From Mucilaginibacter geliditolerans (GTDB taxonomy: Bacteria > Bacteroidota > Bacteroidia > Sphingobacteriales > Sphingobacteriaceae): a stretch of 64,000 nt of DNA. Every line of letters begins with the position of its first letter. Positions within the stretch are counted from its first letter, which is position 1. Under the pieces are notes generated by a model. It made no database searches. It was not told where the DNA came from and saw only the letters and a list, made by a program, of their open reading frames with translations. The position numbers and the translations under genes are program-made. The stretch is from the NCBI RefSeq assembly GCF_014200495.1, contig NZ_JACHBY010000004.1:310001-374000 (forward strand), read 5' to 3'. Shown piece after piece: positions 35,084-44,435 of this stretch.

Positions 35084-36340
35084 ATGAACATAAGTACATT
35101 CAGAGCATTTAAAAGCAGAAATTACAGGTTATATTTTGGCGGGCAATCGGTTTCATTAATAGGAACCTGGATGCAGAAAACCGCGGTAAGCTGGGTTATA
35201 TATTCGCTTACACATTCCACATTTATGCTGGGGCTTACACTTTTTGCAAGTCAGTTCCCATCATTTTTATTTTCACTGCTGGGCGGGGTAGTATCAGACA
35301 GGTACAACCGTTACCGGGTACTGCTTACCACACAGGTAGCATCAATGATACAGGCTGTTTTATTAACGATACTCATATTTTCCAAACATTATGTGGTATG
35401 GGAAATACTGACGCTGAGCGTAGTTTTAGGCATAATAAATGCTTTTGATGTACCCGCAAGGCAATCATTGGTTTATGAAATGATTGAGGATAAAAATGAT
35501 TTGCCCAACGCGCTTGCCCTTAACTCATCAATGGTAAACCTTTCCCGGCTTATTGGCCCGGCAATAGCGGGTATAGTATTGGAGAACCTGGGCGATGGTG
35601 TTTGCTTTTTGATGAATGCCTTAAGTTTTGTTGCAGTTATCATATCATTACTACTCATGAAGCTGCCAAAGTATATTAATAAACCGCATCCTAAAAACGT
35701 ATTTGGCGAACTTAAGGAAGGCTTCAGCTATATTAAACGCACCCCCGAAATATCATTTATACTGATAATGCTGATGCTGGTGAGCTTATTTGTGTTGCCA
35801 TATAGCACGCTTATACCATTTTATGCCAGGGATGTTTTTAAGGGTACAGCATCAACCTTTGGTATTATTGATAGTTTTATTGGGCTTGGCGCATTTGCCG
35901 GGGCAATATTTTTAGCTTCGCTTAAACCGGGACATAACCTTAAAAAAATACTGGGGATAAATACATTGGTGTTTGGTGCGGGCCTTGTACTGTTTTCACA
36001 CGAGGGTAATTATATATTGGCCCTGGTATTCTCAGCAGTTGCAGGTTTTGGTATGATGTCGCAGATCACGATCAGCAATACAGTTATACAAACTACATCA
36101 GATATCAACATGCGCGGCCGGGTTATCAGCTTTTACGCCATGGCTTTTTTCGGGATGCAGCCTTTGGGCGGTTTGCTTATCGGTAGCATAAGCAAATGGA
36201 TAGGTACCACCAACACCGTATTGGGCGAAGGGGTTATCGCATTAATGATAGGCCTGCTGCACCTTCGCTTTTTACATAAGGCTAAAATTAAGAAACGCGA
36301 TGAACAGTTATTAAATCAGGCGGTAATAAATGTAGCTTAA
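35084..36340 (+). CDS. MFS transporter (EntS/MFS_3 type)
   Basis: About 418 residues with 12 predicted membrane helices. SRNYRLYFGGQSVSLIGTWMQKTAVSWVIY is the start of the MFS_3 group; GGVVSDRYNRYRVLL is the motif A loop (GGxxxDRxxR). I chose the ATG at 35084, preceded by GAGGGTG; a GTG two codons upstream is in frame. EntS-like transporters export siderophores, but MFS_3 proteins more often export drugs or unknown metabolites, so substrate is undetermined. Likely controlled by the upstream MarR protein. Confidence 0.92.
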   Translation: MNISTFRAFKSRNYRLYFGGQSVSLIGTWMQKTAVSWVIYSLTHSTFMLGLTLFASQFPSFLFSLLGGVVSDRYNRYRVLLTTQVASMIQAVLLTILIFSKHYVVWEILTLSVVLGIINAFDVPARQSLVYEMIEDKNDLPNALALNSSMVNLSRLIGPAIAGIVLENLGDGVCFLMNALSFVAVIISLLLMKLPKYINKPHPKNVFGELKEGFSYIKRTPEISFILIMLMLVSLFVLPYSTLIPFYARDVFKGTASTFGIIDSFIGLGAFAGAIFLASLKPGHNLKKILGINTLVFGAGLVLFSHEGNYILALVFSAVAGFGMMSQITISNTVIQTTSDINMRGRVISFYAMAFFGMQPLGGLLIGSISKWIGTTNTVLGEGVIALMIGLLHLRFLHKAKIKKRDEQLLNQAVINVA

Positions 36341-36453
36341 AAAAGTGTATTTCTTGCGATATAAAACTATATTCACCTAATTTTATACAAGCAAGAACAT
36401 TTGGTTCTTTTAAGTGTTTTAACCAATTGTAGAGTTATACTACTTACGTACTG

Positions 36454-36828
36454 ATGAATAAAACAGGTAAAAAAATTATCATTTTTGATGACGATGAAGA
36501 TATACTTTCTATCTGTAGTTATATTTTAGAAGAACAAGGCTGGGAGGTATTTACGTTCACCAATTGCAATAATATTGTTGACCGGGTATCGGGTATTTTA
36601 CCGGATGTAATACTGATGGATAACTGGATACCTGATGACGGCGGTATTATGGCCACCCAATCACTTAAGATGAATGAGGCTTTAAAAGCTATACCGGTTA
36701 TCTATTTTTCGGCGAACAGCGACATTCAACTACTTGCCAATCATGCCGGGGCTGAAACTTACCTGGCAAAACCATTCGATCTTGAAGACCTTGAACTGGT
36801 TATAAACACCGTATTAATAAAGCAATAG
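36454..36828 (+). CDS. Single-domain response regulator
   Basis: A 124-residue receiver domain with no output domain: acidic pair DDD (12-14), phosphoacceptor Asp56 in LMDNWIPDDGG, the Thr/Ser switch in YFSANS and the lysine in YLAKPF. No histidine kinase lies in the window, so the partner must be encoded elsewhere. A terminator follows 19 bases after the stop. Possible targets include an orphan kinase or a phosphorelay. Confidence 0.92.
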   Translation: MNKTGKKIIIFDDDEDILSICSYILEEQGWEVFTFTNCNNIVDRVSGILPDVILMDNWIPDDGGIMATQSLKMNEALKAIPVIYFSANSDIQLLANHAGAETYLAKPFDLEDLELVINTVLIKQ

Positions 36829-36847
36829 AAACGATTTATATAAAACT

Positions 36848-36881
36848 AAAAGCTCACATGATTTACCGTGTGAGCTTTTTT
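36848..36881. terminator. Terminator after the response regulator
   Basis: An 11-bp perfect stem AAAAGCTCACA / TGTGAGCTTTT around a 10-base loop, with T-run on the plus side. The A-rich 5' side also supports termination of the convergent beta-barrel gene. Confidence 0.9.
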
Positions 36882-36901
36882 ATGTTGTGTTAAATGGAGT
36901 G

Positions 36902-39856
36902 CTATTCTGGTCCGCCGCCAAAGCCACCGCCACCCGGGCCGCCGCCTGGTCCACCGGGACCGCCACCGCCGCCGCCTTCTCTTCTGAAACCACGAGGGCT
37001 ATCTTGCTGAACAGGTGCTTTACCCGCAAATTTTTGTAGCCTGATAGTAAAGGTTGCCAGATAATAACGGGAAAGGCGATTAGTTTGAGTTTCGGTGAAT
37101 GAACTTACCGTTGAAGCTGTTGAAAAAGCAGTGTTTTCATTAAATAAATCAAATACCGACAAGCGTAAGGTAGCGCGGTTGCCTTTTAAAAACCGGCGCT
37201 CCAGGTAAACATTTAAAATGTTAGGGTTGGTAATGTTTAAGGTTGAGGAATAGCCATAGTTAAATTGTTTTGAATAATCGTAGCTGAAAGTCCAATCGCC
37301 AAAGTAGTTTTTGCCGTTAGCGCCCAGTGTCCAGGTGCGAACGTTTGACATACCTTCGGTTAAAGCATTATCAACGGAATTGCTTGTGCGGTTTACAGCA
37401 TAGTTTGTTATAGCCTGGGCATCAATAATATTGGTAAGATCAACCCTGAACTTTAAGCCAGGTGTGTACTGTATGTTCTTTGATACGTTCTTTTCGGTTG
37501 TCTGCGCATATGTTGTTGAATCAACACTGGTTAAATAACCGATACTATTGGTATAAGTTATAGCACCAGTAAGTGATAGGGTATATTTACGGTTATCCCA
37601 TGGCTTGGCATATACTACGTTAGCTGAGGTGGTGTAATAACCATCGGCATTTACATATTTTGTTAATGTGGTGTTTGCAAACCGTGGATCGGGAGTATAA
37701 GTACGCGGATAGGTTACCGTATTGGTGGTTATATAATTGCTTATCTGCTGAAAATTTAAGCTTGTGAACAATATATTCCCTGTATTAAAATCAAACGAGT
37801 TATACCTGATCCATACGTTGTTTGTAAACTGTGGTTTCAGATCGGGGTTGCCCTCAACCGGGTAAAGCGCGTTTGAAAAGTCGGTAACAGGCTGTAACTG
37901 CGAAAAAGTTGGAGCTGTACTTGAGCCATTATAATTAAACATAAAAGTATGGCTACGCGAAAAATTATATATGAAGCGTACTGTTGGTATTACATTAAAA
38001 GTAGTAACGTGTGTAGTAGCCCCTGTTTGTGGTGAATTGCCATCTAATACGGCTGGCTGTGCTGCCAAACCTAAGGTATAGTTGTATTTTTTCTCTATAA
38101 AACGATAGTTTAAGCCAAAACGGTTGGTCATAAATGTAAAATTATACCGGTTGCTTAAAGCGCTATCGGGTGTAAAAAATGCAGACGGCGGTAGGGTTGT
38201 ACTTGTATCGGCAGTTTTATCATTTGTGGTTGACGCATAACTAAAGGCATAATTAACTTCCAGGTAATCACGACGGCCTATTGGCGATAGGTACGATAAT
38301 GTTGTACCCACGCTGTTTGTACGGCTATAGGTAGTGATCATCTGATCAACAGGAGCGGTTGGTATGCCTGCCGTATAATTATAGGTTGGGTTTTGATACT
38401 GATTGCTAGTAGTTGATCCTAAAGTAACATAAGCACTAAAGTTGTGGCGGCGCTTAAACTTATGGTTATATAAAATGTTCAGCCCAAAATTTGGTGCCGA
38501 TGAGGTTGCATAGGTGTTTGAGGTATAGGCAGATGTAGTATCACCCTTCCTTAATAAAGCAACCGTTTCACTTTCATTGGTGTTTACACTCGCATATGAA
38601 AACGTAGGGGTTATTTTAAAATAGTTGCTGGTATCAGGGGTATACTCCATGTTCCACGTTAAGCGGTGGTTGATGTTCCTGTCGGTTTCATTACTGTTTT
38701 GATTGTTAACACTTGGATTTACCGGGGAAAGGTTTTGTTGATTATTTTCAGTTATTGTATTAACGGTATTATCGGCAAAACTGTAGCTGCCATATACAGC
38801 AAGGTGTTTTCCCCACTGATCGCGGAAGTTAGCGCCTATTGAATGGGCATCGGTAAGGCCATTTTGGCTGGTTATAAGGCTACCAGAACTCATAGCGGCA
38901 CGGGCTGCATTTCCACGGCCTCCTCCGCCACCACCACCTCCTCCGCCAAAACCACCACCACCTCCGCCGCTGGTTGAGCCAAAAGAAAAGGTATTAACGT
39001 TGGTGTTATTAATGCTACCTAAAACAGCAATTTGCTGATCGCCATTAAAAATAAAGCTGTTTAATGTACCCAGGTAACGGTTTGCATCAGGTACTCCATC
39101 ACTTTTAGGCAACATATCTTCACCATCGCCGCCGGTAGCCTGTAGGGTATAACCATAGTTTCTGTCTTTACGGATAGTGATGTTCATGATCTTATCCGGG
39201 TCGCCGGTTTTAACACCGGTTAAATTAGCCTGATCGCCATAATCATCAATCATTTGTATATTTTCAACCACATCGGCCGGTAAGTTTTTGGTGATGGATT
39301 GCACATCGCCACCCATAAAGTCCTTTCCGTTTATGCGTACTTTGGTTACCTGTTTGCCTTGTGTGGTGATATTACCATTTACATCAACATCAACGCCCGG
39401 CAGCTTTTTAATTACATCCTCAACAGGGGCATTATCCCTTACCTTATAAGCGCTGGCCTTGTATTCGGTAGTGTCTTCCTTAAAGGTAACCTCGTTAACA
39501 CCATGTATGGTAACCTGCTGCAAAACATTTGATTCTGTTTTTAATATGATGTTACCCAGCATCATTGGTGTGGTACTATTATCAAGTGTATAATGTTTTT
39601 TTATAGCCTGGTAACCTATTGATGTTATGCTCAGTGTGATTTTAGTACCGTTTACGCCTGTAAAAACAAATTTACCGGCATTGTCAGCAGCTGTAACAGT
39701 GCTGTCGCCCTTGTCTGATATCAATTTTATTATTGTTCCGGGAATGGATTGTTTTGTTGAATCAATGATAGTTCCATGCACTTCGCGGCCGGTTTGGCTA
39801 AAAGCGTATGCAGTTGTAAAAAAAATAAGTGATAATATAAGTAAAAACGGTTTCAT
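36902..39856 (-). CDS. Outer-membrane beta-barrel protein, TonB-receptor-like, with Gly-rich segments
   Basis: A 984-residue protein: signal peptide (MKPFLLILSLIFFTTAYAFS), CarboxypepD_reg-like domain (to about 100), a plug-like domain (about 110-230, VEDVIKKLPGVDVDVNGNITTQGKQVTKVRINGKDFMGGD), then a beta-barrel of the OMP_b-brl_3 type. A Gly-rich insert of about 30 residues sits near residue 300 (GGGGGGFGG repeats followed by GRGNAARAA), and the C-terminus is again Gly/Pro rich (GGGPGGGGFGG). The plug is of the TonB-receptor type, but the ligand is unknown. The ATG at 39856 gives the signal peptide; the frame extends 19 codons upstream. Confidence 0.9.
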   Translation of the reverse strand: MKPFLLILSLIFFTTAYAFSQTGREVHGTIIDSTKQSIPGTIIKLISDKGDSTVTAADNAGKFVFTGVNGTKITLSITSIGYQAIKKHYTLDNSTTPMMLGNIILKTESNVLQQVTIHGVNEVTFKEDTTEYKASAYKVRDNAPVEDVIKKLPGVDVDVNGNITTQGKQVTKVRINGKDFMGGDVQSITKNLPADVVENIQMIDDYGDQANLTGVKTGDPDKIMNITIRKDRNYGYTLQATGGDGEDMLPKSDGVPDANRYLGTLNSFIFNGDQQIAVLGSINNTNVNTFSFGSTSGGGGGGFGGGGGGGGGGRGNAARAAMSSGSLITSQNGLTDAHSIGANFRDQWGKHLAVYGSYSFADNTVNTITENNQQNLSPVNPSVNNQNSNETDRNINHRLTWNMEYTPDTSNYFKITPTFSYASVNTNESETVALLRKGDTTSAYTSNTYATSSAPNFGLNILYNHKFKRRHNFSAYVTLGSTTSNQYQNPTYNYTAGIPTAPVDQMITTYSRTNSVGTTLSYLSPIGRRDYLEVNYAFSYASTTNDKTADTSTTLPPSAFFTPDSALSNRYNFTFMTNRFGLNYRFIEKKYNYTLGLAAQPAVLDGNSPQTGATTHVTTFNVIPTVRFIYNFSRSHTFMFNYNGSSTAPTFSQLQPVTDFSNALYPVEGNPDLKPQFTNNVWIRYNSFDFNTGNILFTSLNFQQISNYITTNTVTYPRTYTPDPRFANTTLTKYVNADGYYTTSANVVYAKPWDNRKYTLSLTGAITYTNSIGYLTSVDSTTYAQTTEKNVSKNIQYTPGLKFRVDLTNIIDAQAITNYAVNRTSNSVDNALTEGMSNVRTWTLGANGKNYFGDWTFSYDYSKQFNYGYSSTLNITNPNILNVYLERRFLKGNRATLRLSVFDLFNENTAFSTASTVSSFTETQTNRLSRYYLATFTIRLQKFAGKAPVQQDSPRGFRREGGGGGGPGGPGGGPGGGGFGGGPE

Positions 39857-40130
39857 AAGTTTTTTTTGATGCGATTGCTTTGTAAATACACGCATAATAC
39901 GCAAAGGTTGCATTTATAAGTTTTAATTGACTAATAATCATATCATTGTTACATATCAGCTGTAAAAGCGGCATATAATGATCTTTTTTTGTCATAATAA
40001 AATGACGTTGACCGTAACTACAAGAAAGACAGTGGTTTTGCACCGTAAATTTTAACAATTGTGTGTAAGTCTTTACTAAAGGTTGAAACAAGTATGTTTA
40101 TTTTTCGTTTAAAAAACAAAACATTAACCT

Positions 40131-40403
40131 ATGAACAACATTCGGCCAAGTCTGCACTCAAAGGTGCACAGATGGATTGATAGCATTGGGTTTAGCCTGA
40201 ATGCATCACAAACCAACACAAAAGACAATATAACAACCAACCATTATTTTTTTGAAACCTTTAATTTTTTCGAAAAGGCAAAAAATAATGACGTTAAAAA
40301 CTCACAGTTTTTGTGTTTTGATATGTATGGAGAAAAAATGAATGTAAGATCGTTACTTGATCTTCAAACCGCTTTTTTTGAAAACATCAGTCAGCTTAAA
40401 TAG
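40131..40403 (+). CDS. Small orphan protein
   Basis: A 90-residue frame starting MNNIRPSLHSKVHRWIDSIGFSLNASQ. It has no signal peptide or membrane segment and ends FFENISQLK. I do not recognise a family. It fills the plus strand between two minus-strand genes, with a balanced coding-type composition. Whether it is expressed is uncertain; a spurious frame cannot be ruled out. Confidence 0.45.
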   Translation: MNNIRPSLHSKVHRWIDSIGFSLNASQTNTKDNITTNHYFFETFNFFEKAKNNDVKNSQFLCFDMYGEKMNVRSLLDLQTAFFENISQLK

Positions 40404-40423
40404 GCAATATGGTGCCGCAAATA

Positions 40424-41644
40424 TTAAATTCTGCGCTTTAAGGTCAGAATGATCTGGTCGTACTTGTTATCGTGGAATACCTCCAATAAAATACTCCGCC
40501 CGTCTTTCGATTTAAAAAGGGCATCTATTTCTTCAAGATTCATTTTTGAAACATCCCTAAAATTTATAGTTACAATTTCATCGCCCTTTTCAAGTCCTAT
40601 TAAATCCCCTGCTGAACCGGGTTCAACCCGGCTGATAACTACATGGAGGTAATCGGTGCCGGTGGCATAATATTCCAGGCCACTCATGTCATGTTCATAA
40701 GGCTCTTTGTAAAGGAAGCCTGGTTTTAAGTACATCGCATTATTGGTGTAATCAAAAATCACATCAAATTTTTTAAGCAGGCCAATACCGAGGTTGCCAT
40801 CACGCGGTATGCTGGTAACAATTTCCGTTTTTGTATCATCGGGAAATGATGCCAGCACATCTTTTATCTTATATCTGCCTATATCAACCTCGCTTATCCG
40901 GCTTATGAAACCATCAATCGGCCCGTTTAAGCCTATGCCTAAATTGGCGGCAATAAATTTTTGAGGCAGGCCATTGTTCTTTATCATATGCTCAATGGAA
41001 ATTGGGTGGCCGGCGCCAATATCAATCACCAGTTTACTATCAATCTTTTTACCGTTTGGGTAAACGATGTTGGCCTGCATATAAGGTTTTCTATCTTCAA
41101 TGGTGATGGGTATTTTGTTGGCATTTCTGTAAGCATGCAGATCTTTAGGCCTGCAAATATTCAGGGTACTGTCGCCAAAATCAAGTTTAATGGCCAGATT
41201 ATTAAAAAACTCATATCCTAATAAACCATGTATATGTATACCTGCATAGTTCGATAGGCCGAAATAATCCGTTTTTAGTATAGCCGCGCTAACATTGTAG
41301 CTATCAAGTCCTTGTATATCTACATTTAATACTGGTGTAACATAGGCTTCCGCGTCATCACCGGCACCCAGGCCCGGGATCTTTATGATACGTTTTGAGG
41401 TGAGGCTAATGGAATCAACCAATGATGGTTGGGTTATTACCATAAGCCCAACACCGGTATCCAATATAAAGTTATACGGCCCGGTATTGTTTATTTTTAA
41501 GGGGATGATGATCATGTTCCGCACTATGCGGAAATGAATAGTAACATGTTTTTTATTTGGCCGTAGATCGAAATACTGCGCTTTTGCCGATAAAAAGCAA
41601 TAGCACAGCAAAAATAACAGGCATATAGCACGCAGCCGTTTCAT
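40424..41644 (-). CDS. Retropepsin-like aspartyl protease with C-terminal PDZ
   Basis: A 406-residue protein with signal peptide. Two aspartyl half-domains: PYNFILDTGVGLMVI (first catalytic Asp in DTG) and SKLVIDIGAGHPISIE (second site with DIG). The PDZ domain occupies about 325-405 (GSAGDLIGLEKGDEIVTINFRDVSKMNLEEIDALFK). Proteins of this layout are common in Bacteroidota, with mostly unknown substrates; a periplasmic protease is the most likely reading. The Ile in the second motif may weaken catalysis. Confidence 0.88.
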   Translation of the reverse strand: MKRLRAICLLFLLCYCFLSAKAQYFDLRPNKKHVTIHFRIVRNMIIIPLKINNTGPYNFILDTGVGLMVITQPSLVDSISLTSKRIIKIPGLGAGDDAEAYVTPVLNVDIQGLDSYNVSAAILKTDYFGLSNYAGIHIHGLLGYEFFNNLAIKLDFGDSTLNICRPKDLHAYRNANKIPITIEDRKPYMQANIVYPNGKKIDSKLVIDIGAGHPISIEHMIKNNGLPQKFIAANLGIGLNGPIDGFISRISEVDIGRYKIKDVLASFPDDTKTEIVTSIPRDGNLGIGLLKKFDVIFDYTNNAMYLKPGFLYKEPYEHDMSGLEYYATGTDYLHVVISRVEPGSAGDLIGLEKGDEIVTINFRDVSKMNLEEIDALFKSKDGRSILLEVFHDNKYDQIILTLKRRI

Positions 41645-41713
41645 AAATAACGATTTGGTTGAGGAAACCGGGTCTATAATCGGTAATTAAATTTACGTAA
41701 TTAAACCGATATT

Positions 41714-41753
41714 AAACAAATGTTTACAACTCTGGGGTTGTAAACATTTGTTT
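41714..41753 (-). terminator. Long AT-rich hairpin between permease and protease genes
   Basis: A perfect 17-bp inverted repeat AAACAAATGTTTACAAC / GTTGTAAACATTTGTTT around TCTGGG. It lies downstream of the minus-strand permease stop (41779) and before the protease start. It probably terminates the permease transcript, though it lacks a long U-tract; it could also bind a protein. Confidence 0.6.
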
Positions 41754-41778
41754 GTCTCAAATAGCCTGTGATATGAAA

Positions 41779-44220
41779 TTACTCTGCCTTTAAACTTTTT
41801 ACAGGATTTGCGCTGGCAGCCTTAATTGTTTTAAATGCAATGGTACAAAAGGCTATAATAACCCCGGCAGATAATGATGCGGCAAACATCCACCAGCTAA
41901 TATTTATGCGGTAGGCGAAAGCGTTAAGCCATTTGCTCATATAATACCAGGCAAGCGGTAATGCAATTACGTTGGCTATTATTACCAGCTTAAAGTATTG
42001 CTTGTAAAACAGCATTACAATATTGGTAACACTGGCGCCTATTACCTTGCGTATGCCAATTTCCATGGCTTTTTGGCTCAGGGTATAGGTGATGAGGCCC
42101 AACACGCCCAGGCATGATATAAGTATAGCTATAACCGCAAATGCGCCCATCATTTGTTGCTGGTGCGCATCCTGGTCATAATCATAACTAAAGGCCTTGT
42201 TCATAAAACCATAGTTAAAGGGAACATCAGGATATACTTCCTTCCATTTTTGGGAGATGAATTTTATAGATGCAGCAGCATTTTTGCCTTTAATTTTTGC
42301 AATAACCGTTGTAAAACGATTGGGGTTAGCTGCAATAATACCTATAGGCCCAATAGCCGAATGCAGCGAAAAGAAATGATAATCCTTAACCACACCCACA
42401 ATTTTGTAGGTATATATCTTCCCATCGCGCAGATGTGAGATGTAATGGCCGGGTGCGGTATAGGGGTTTAAGCCATATTGCTTTACGGCTTGTTCGTTCA
42501 ACACTATTTCACGTCCTATATCACTCACTTCCATATCTTTTGCAGGGTCGCTTTTGCCAAAGGTTGCAGCACTAAAATTGCCGCCCGAAATGAATTTAAG
42601 GTTGAGCGTTTTTATATAATTCTCATCAGCAAAATCAAGGAAAACATCATGCTTGTCATTTACCGTTTTATCTTCGGGATAAAAATTCATATCCCCGGAT
42701 ATTAATGGAGCCGTTGCGCCTGTTACACTTTGAAAGTTTGGATTACCGGCAAGCTGACTAATGAAATAAGCATTGCTGTTTGTTGACTGATTGCCGCTAA
42801 AATAAATGGTTAACTGCTGATCCTGATCAAAGCCGGGTTTGGAGTTGATCATAAAATGCAGCTGGTTCCAGATAACTATAGTGGCAAAAACAAGGCAGGT
42901 TGAAATAATGAATTGTACCGATACTAGCACTTTACGTAAATTAAACAAACCGGCAGAGTCGCTTACTTTGCCCTTTAGTACCTTCACTGGTTTAAATGCC
43001 GATAGATAGAGTGCCGGATATAAACCCGCCAGCAAGCCGGTAAATAAGGCTATCAGCGTCATCCATAAAATAAGGCTCCTGTTCTCGGGTGCAAAAAAGG
43101 ATAATGATTGCCCGGTAAGTTTGTTAAATGAGGGTAAAAACGAAAAGCCTAATACAATAGCAACTATAAGCGCGAGTATACTTATGGCAATGGTTTCTAT
43201 CATAAACTGGTAGCGTATGGATGATTTATCTGCCCCCATAACCCGGCGCACGCCAACTTCGCGGGCACGGTCAACAGCCTGTGCCGTTGAGAGGTTCATG
43301 TAATTTATACAGCCCAATAGCAATATGGCTAAGGCGATACTTCCCAACAGGTACAAATAGCTTAAGTTGCCCTGCTTAACCTCCATATAACTTTGATATT
43401 CTGATGAATGTAAATGAATATCAAGTAAGGCCTGGAGCGAATTGGTCAGTTTTGAGGCGGTCGACTTTAAATCGGGGCCAGCATGCCTTTGGGTATAGGC
43501 GTTCAGTTCGCTTATTACATGCTGCTTATTACAGCCGGGTTTTAGTTTTATATAGGTGTAGTAGTTGGGGTCGGTAACCCAGTTAATTTTAGCGGCAATG
43601 CTTTCGCGCACGCCATTGCTATTGTTTGATGCAAAGAAATCGGCGCCAAAATGGTTGGTGAAATCGTTTTTAAAGACCCCGGTAACGGTGTAAATATTGT
43701 CCCCGGCTTTTAATGGCTTGCCGATAGGGTATTTATCGCCAAAAAGTTTTTGTGCCAGCGGCGCTGATATTACGATAGTATTGGGGGCCTGCAACGCTGT
43801 TTTGCGTTCGCCCTGTAAAAAATGAAAGGAGAAGATATTGAAAAACGATGGGTCGACCCAATAACCGTTATCAACCGTAAATGGGGTAGATGCTGAACTA
43901 TCCTTTACCTGTACAATGCAGGTGCATTTGGAGGCATCAAGGCGGCTCGCCTCTTCAATTTCAGGGATCTCGCTTTTCAGATAGGTAATATATGGCATTG
44001 ATGCCGTAGGAGCTTTGCCGCCATCATTAAAATTGGTGGTTATGCGGTAGATATTCGGGCTATTATCAAAGCCCTTATCAAAACTCAGATCGTGCTGAAA
44101 AAAAAGGAATACCAAAGCGCAGCATGCCAAACCAATTGACAAGCCTAAAACATTAATTGCAGTAGTTGTTTTGCGTTTCCACAGATTGCGTAACGCCAGT
44201 TTCAGGTAGCTTTTGAACAT
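41779..44220 (-). CDS. FtsX/MacB-type ABC transporter permease (two-domain)
   Basis: About 813 residues. Each half shows the MacB_PCD and FtsX pattern: MFKSYLKLALRNLWKRKTTTAINVLGLSIGLACCALVFLF, a large periplasmic region, then YLLGSIALAILLLGCINYMNLSTAQAVDRAREVGVRRVMGA and a second copy ending QKAMEIGIRKVIGASVTNIVMLFYKQYFKLVIIANVIALPLAWYYM. These Bacteroidota two-domain permeases act with a separate ATPase that is not in this window. The likely role is export or outer-membrane assembly. The start ATG at 44220 gives the motif above; the frame extends 7 codons upstream. Confidence 0.9.
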   Translation of the reverse strand: MFKSYLKLALRNLWKRKTTTAINVLGLSIGLACCALVFLFFQHDLSFDKGFDNSPNIYRITTNFNDGGKAPTASMPYITYLKSEIPEIEEASRLDASKCTCIVQVKDSSASTPFTVDNGYWVDPSFFNIFSFHFLQGERKTALQAPNTIVISAPLAQKLFGDKYPIGKPLKAGDNIYTVTGVFKNDFTNHFGADFFASNNSNGVRESIAAKINWVTDPNYYTYIKLKPGCNKQHVISELNAYTQRHAGPDLKSTASKLTNSLQALLDIHLHSSEYQSYMEVKQGNLSYLYLLGSIALAILLLGCINYMNLSTAQAVDRAREVGVRRVMGADKSSIRYQFMIETIAISILALIVAIVLGFSFLPSFNKLTGQSLSFFAPENRSLILWMTLIALFTGLLAGLYPALYLSAFKPVKVLKGKVSDSAGLFNLRKVLVSVQFIISTCLVFATIVIWNQLHFMINSKPGFDQDQQLTIYFSGNQSTNSNAYFISQLAGNPNFQSVTGATAPLISGDMNFYPEDKTVNDKHDVFLDFADENYIKTLNLKFISGGNFSAATFGKSDPAKDMEVSDIGREIVLNEQAVKQYGLNPYTAPGHYISHLRDGKIYTYKIVGVVKDYHFFSLHSAIGPIGIIAANPNRFTTVIAKIKGKNAAASIKFISQKWKEVYPDVPFNYGFMNKAFSYDYDQDAHQQQMMGAFAVIAILISCLGVLGLITYTLSQKAMEIGIRKVIGASVTNIVMLFYKQYFKLVIIANVIALPLAWYYMSKWLNAFAYRINISWWMFAASLSAGVIIAFCTIAFKTIKAASANPVKSLKAE

Positions 44221-44321
44221 AATGCCTAAGGTTATGTTCAAAAGTAAGCGGAATGTGGTAAAGTAGTAGGTGAGAGGGAGTTATTTAACAGAATTTAACG
44301 TGGGTGTTAATGTTAATATAT

Positions 44322-44409
44322 AAGCGTCATTGCGAGGAACGAAGCAATCCCAAACTATACAGAGCGGCTCTGCTAATTGGGGATTGCTTCGTTCCTCGCA
44401 ATGACGCTT
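44322..44409. repeat. Palindromic intergenic repeat, family A copy (44 kb)
   Basis: Perfect 30-bp inverted arms (44322-44351 and 44380-44409) starting AAGCGTCATTGCGAGGAACG, with a 28-base centre beginning AAACTATACAGAG. Same arms and centre motif as 15327-15429, differing only in a few bases. It lies between the permease and ansA genes on the minus strand. Confidence 0.9.
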
Positions 44410-44435
44410 GGAGATAAGCTATGAGAATAAATCCT

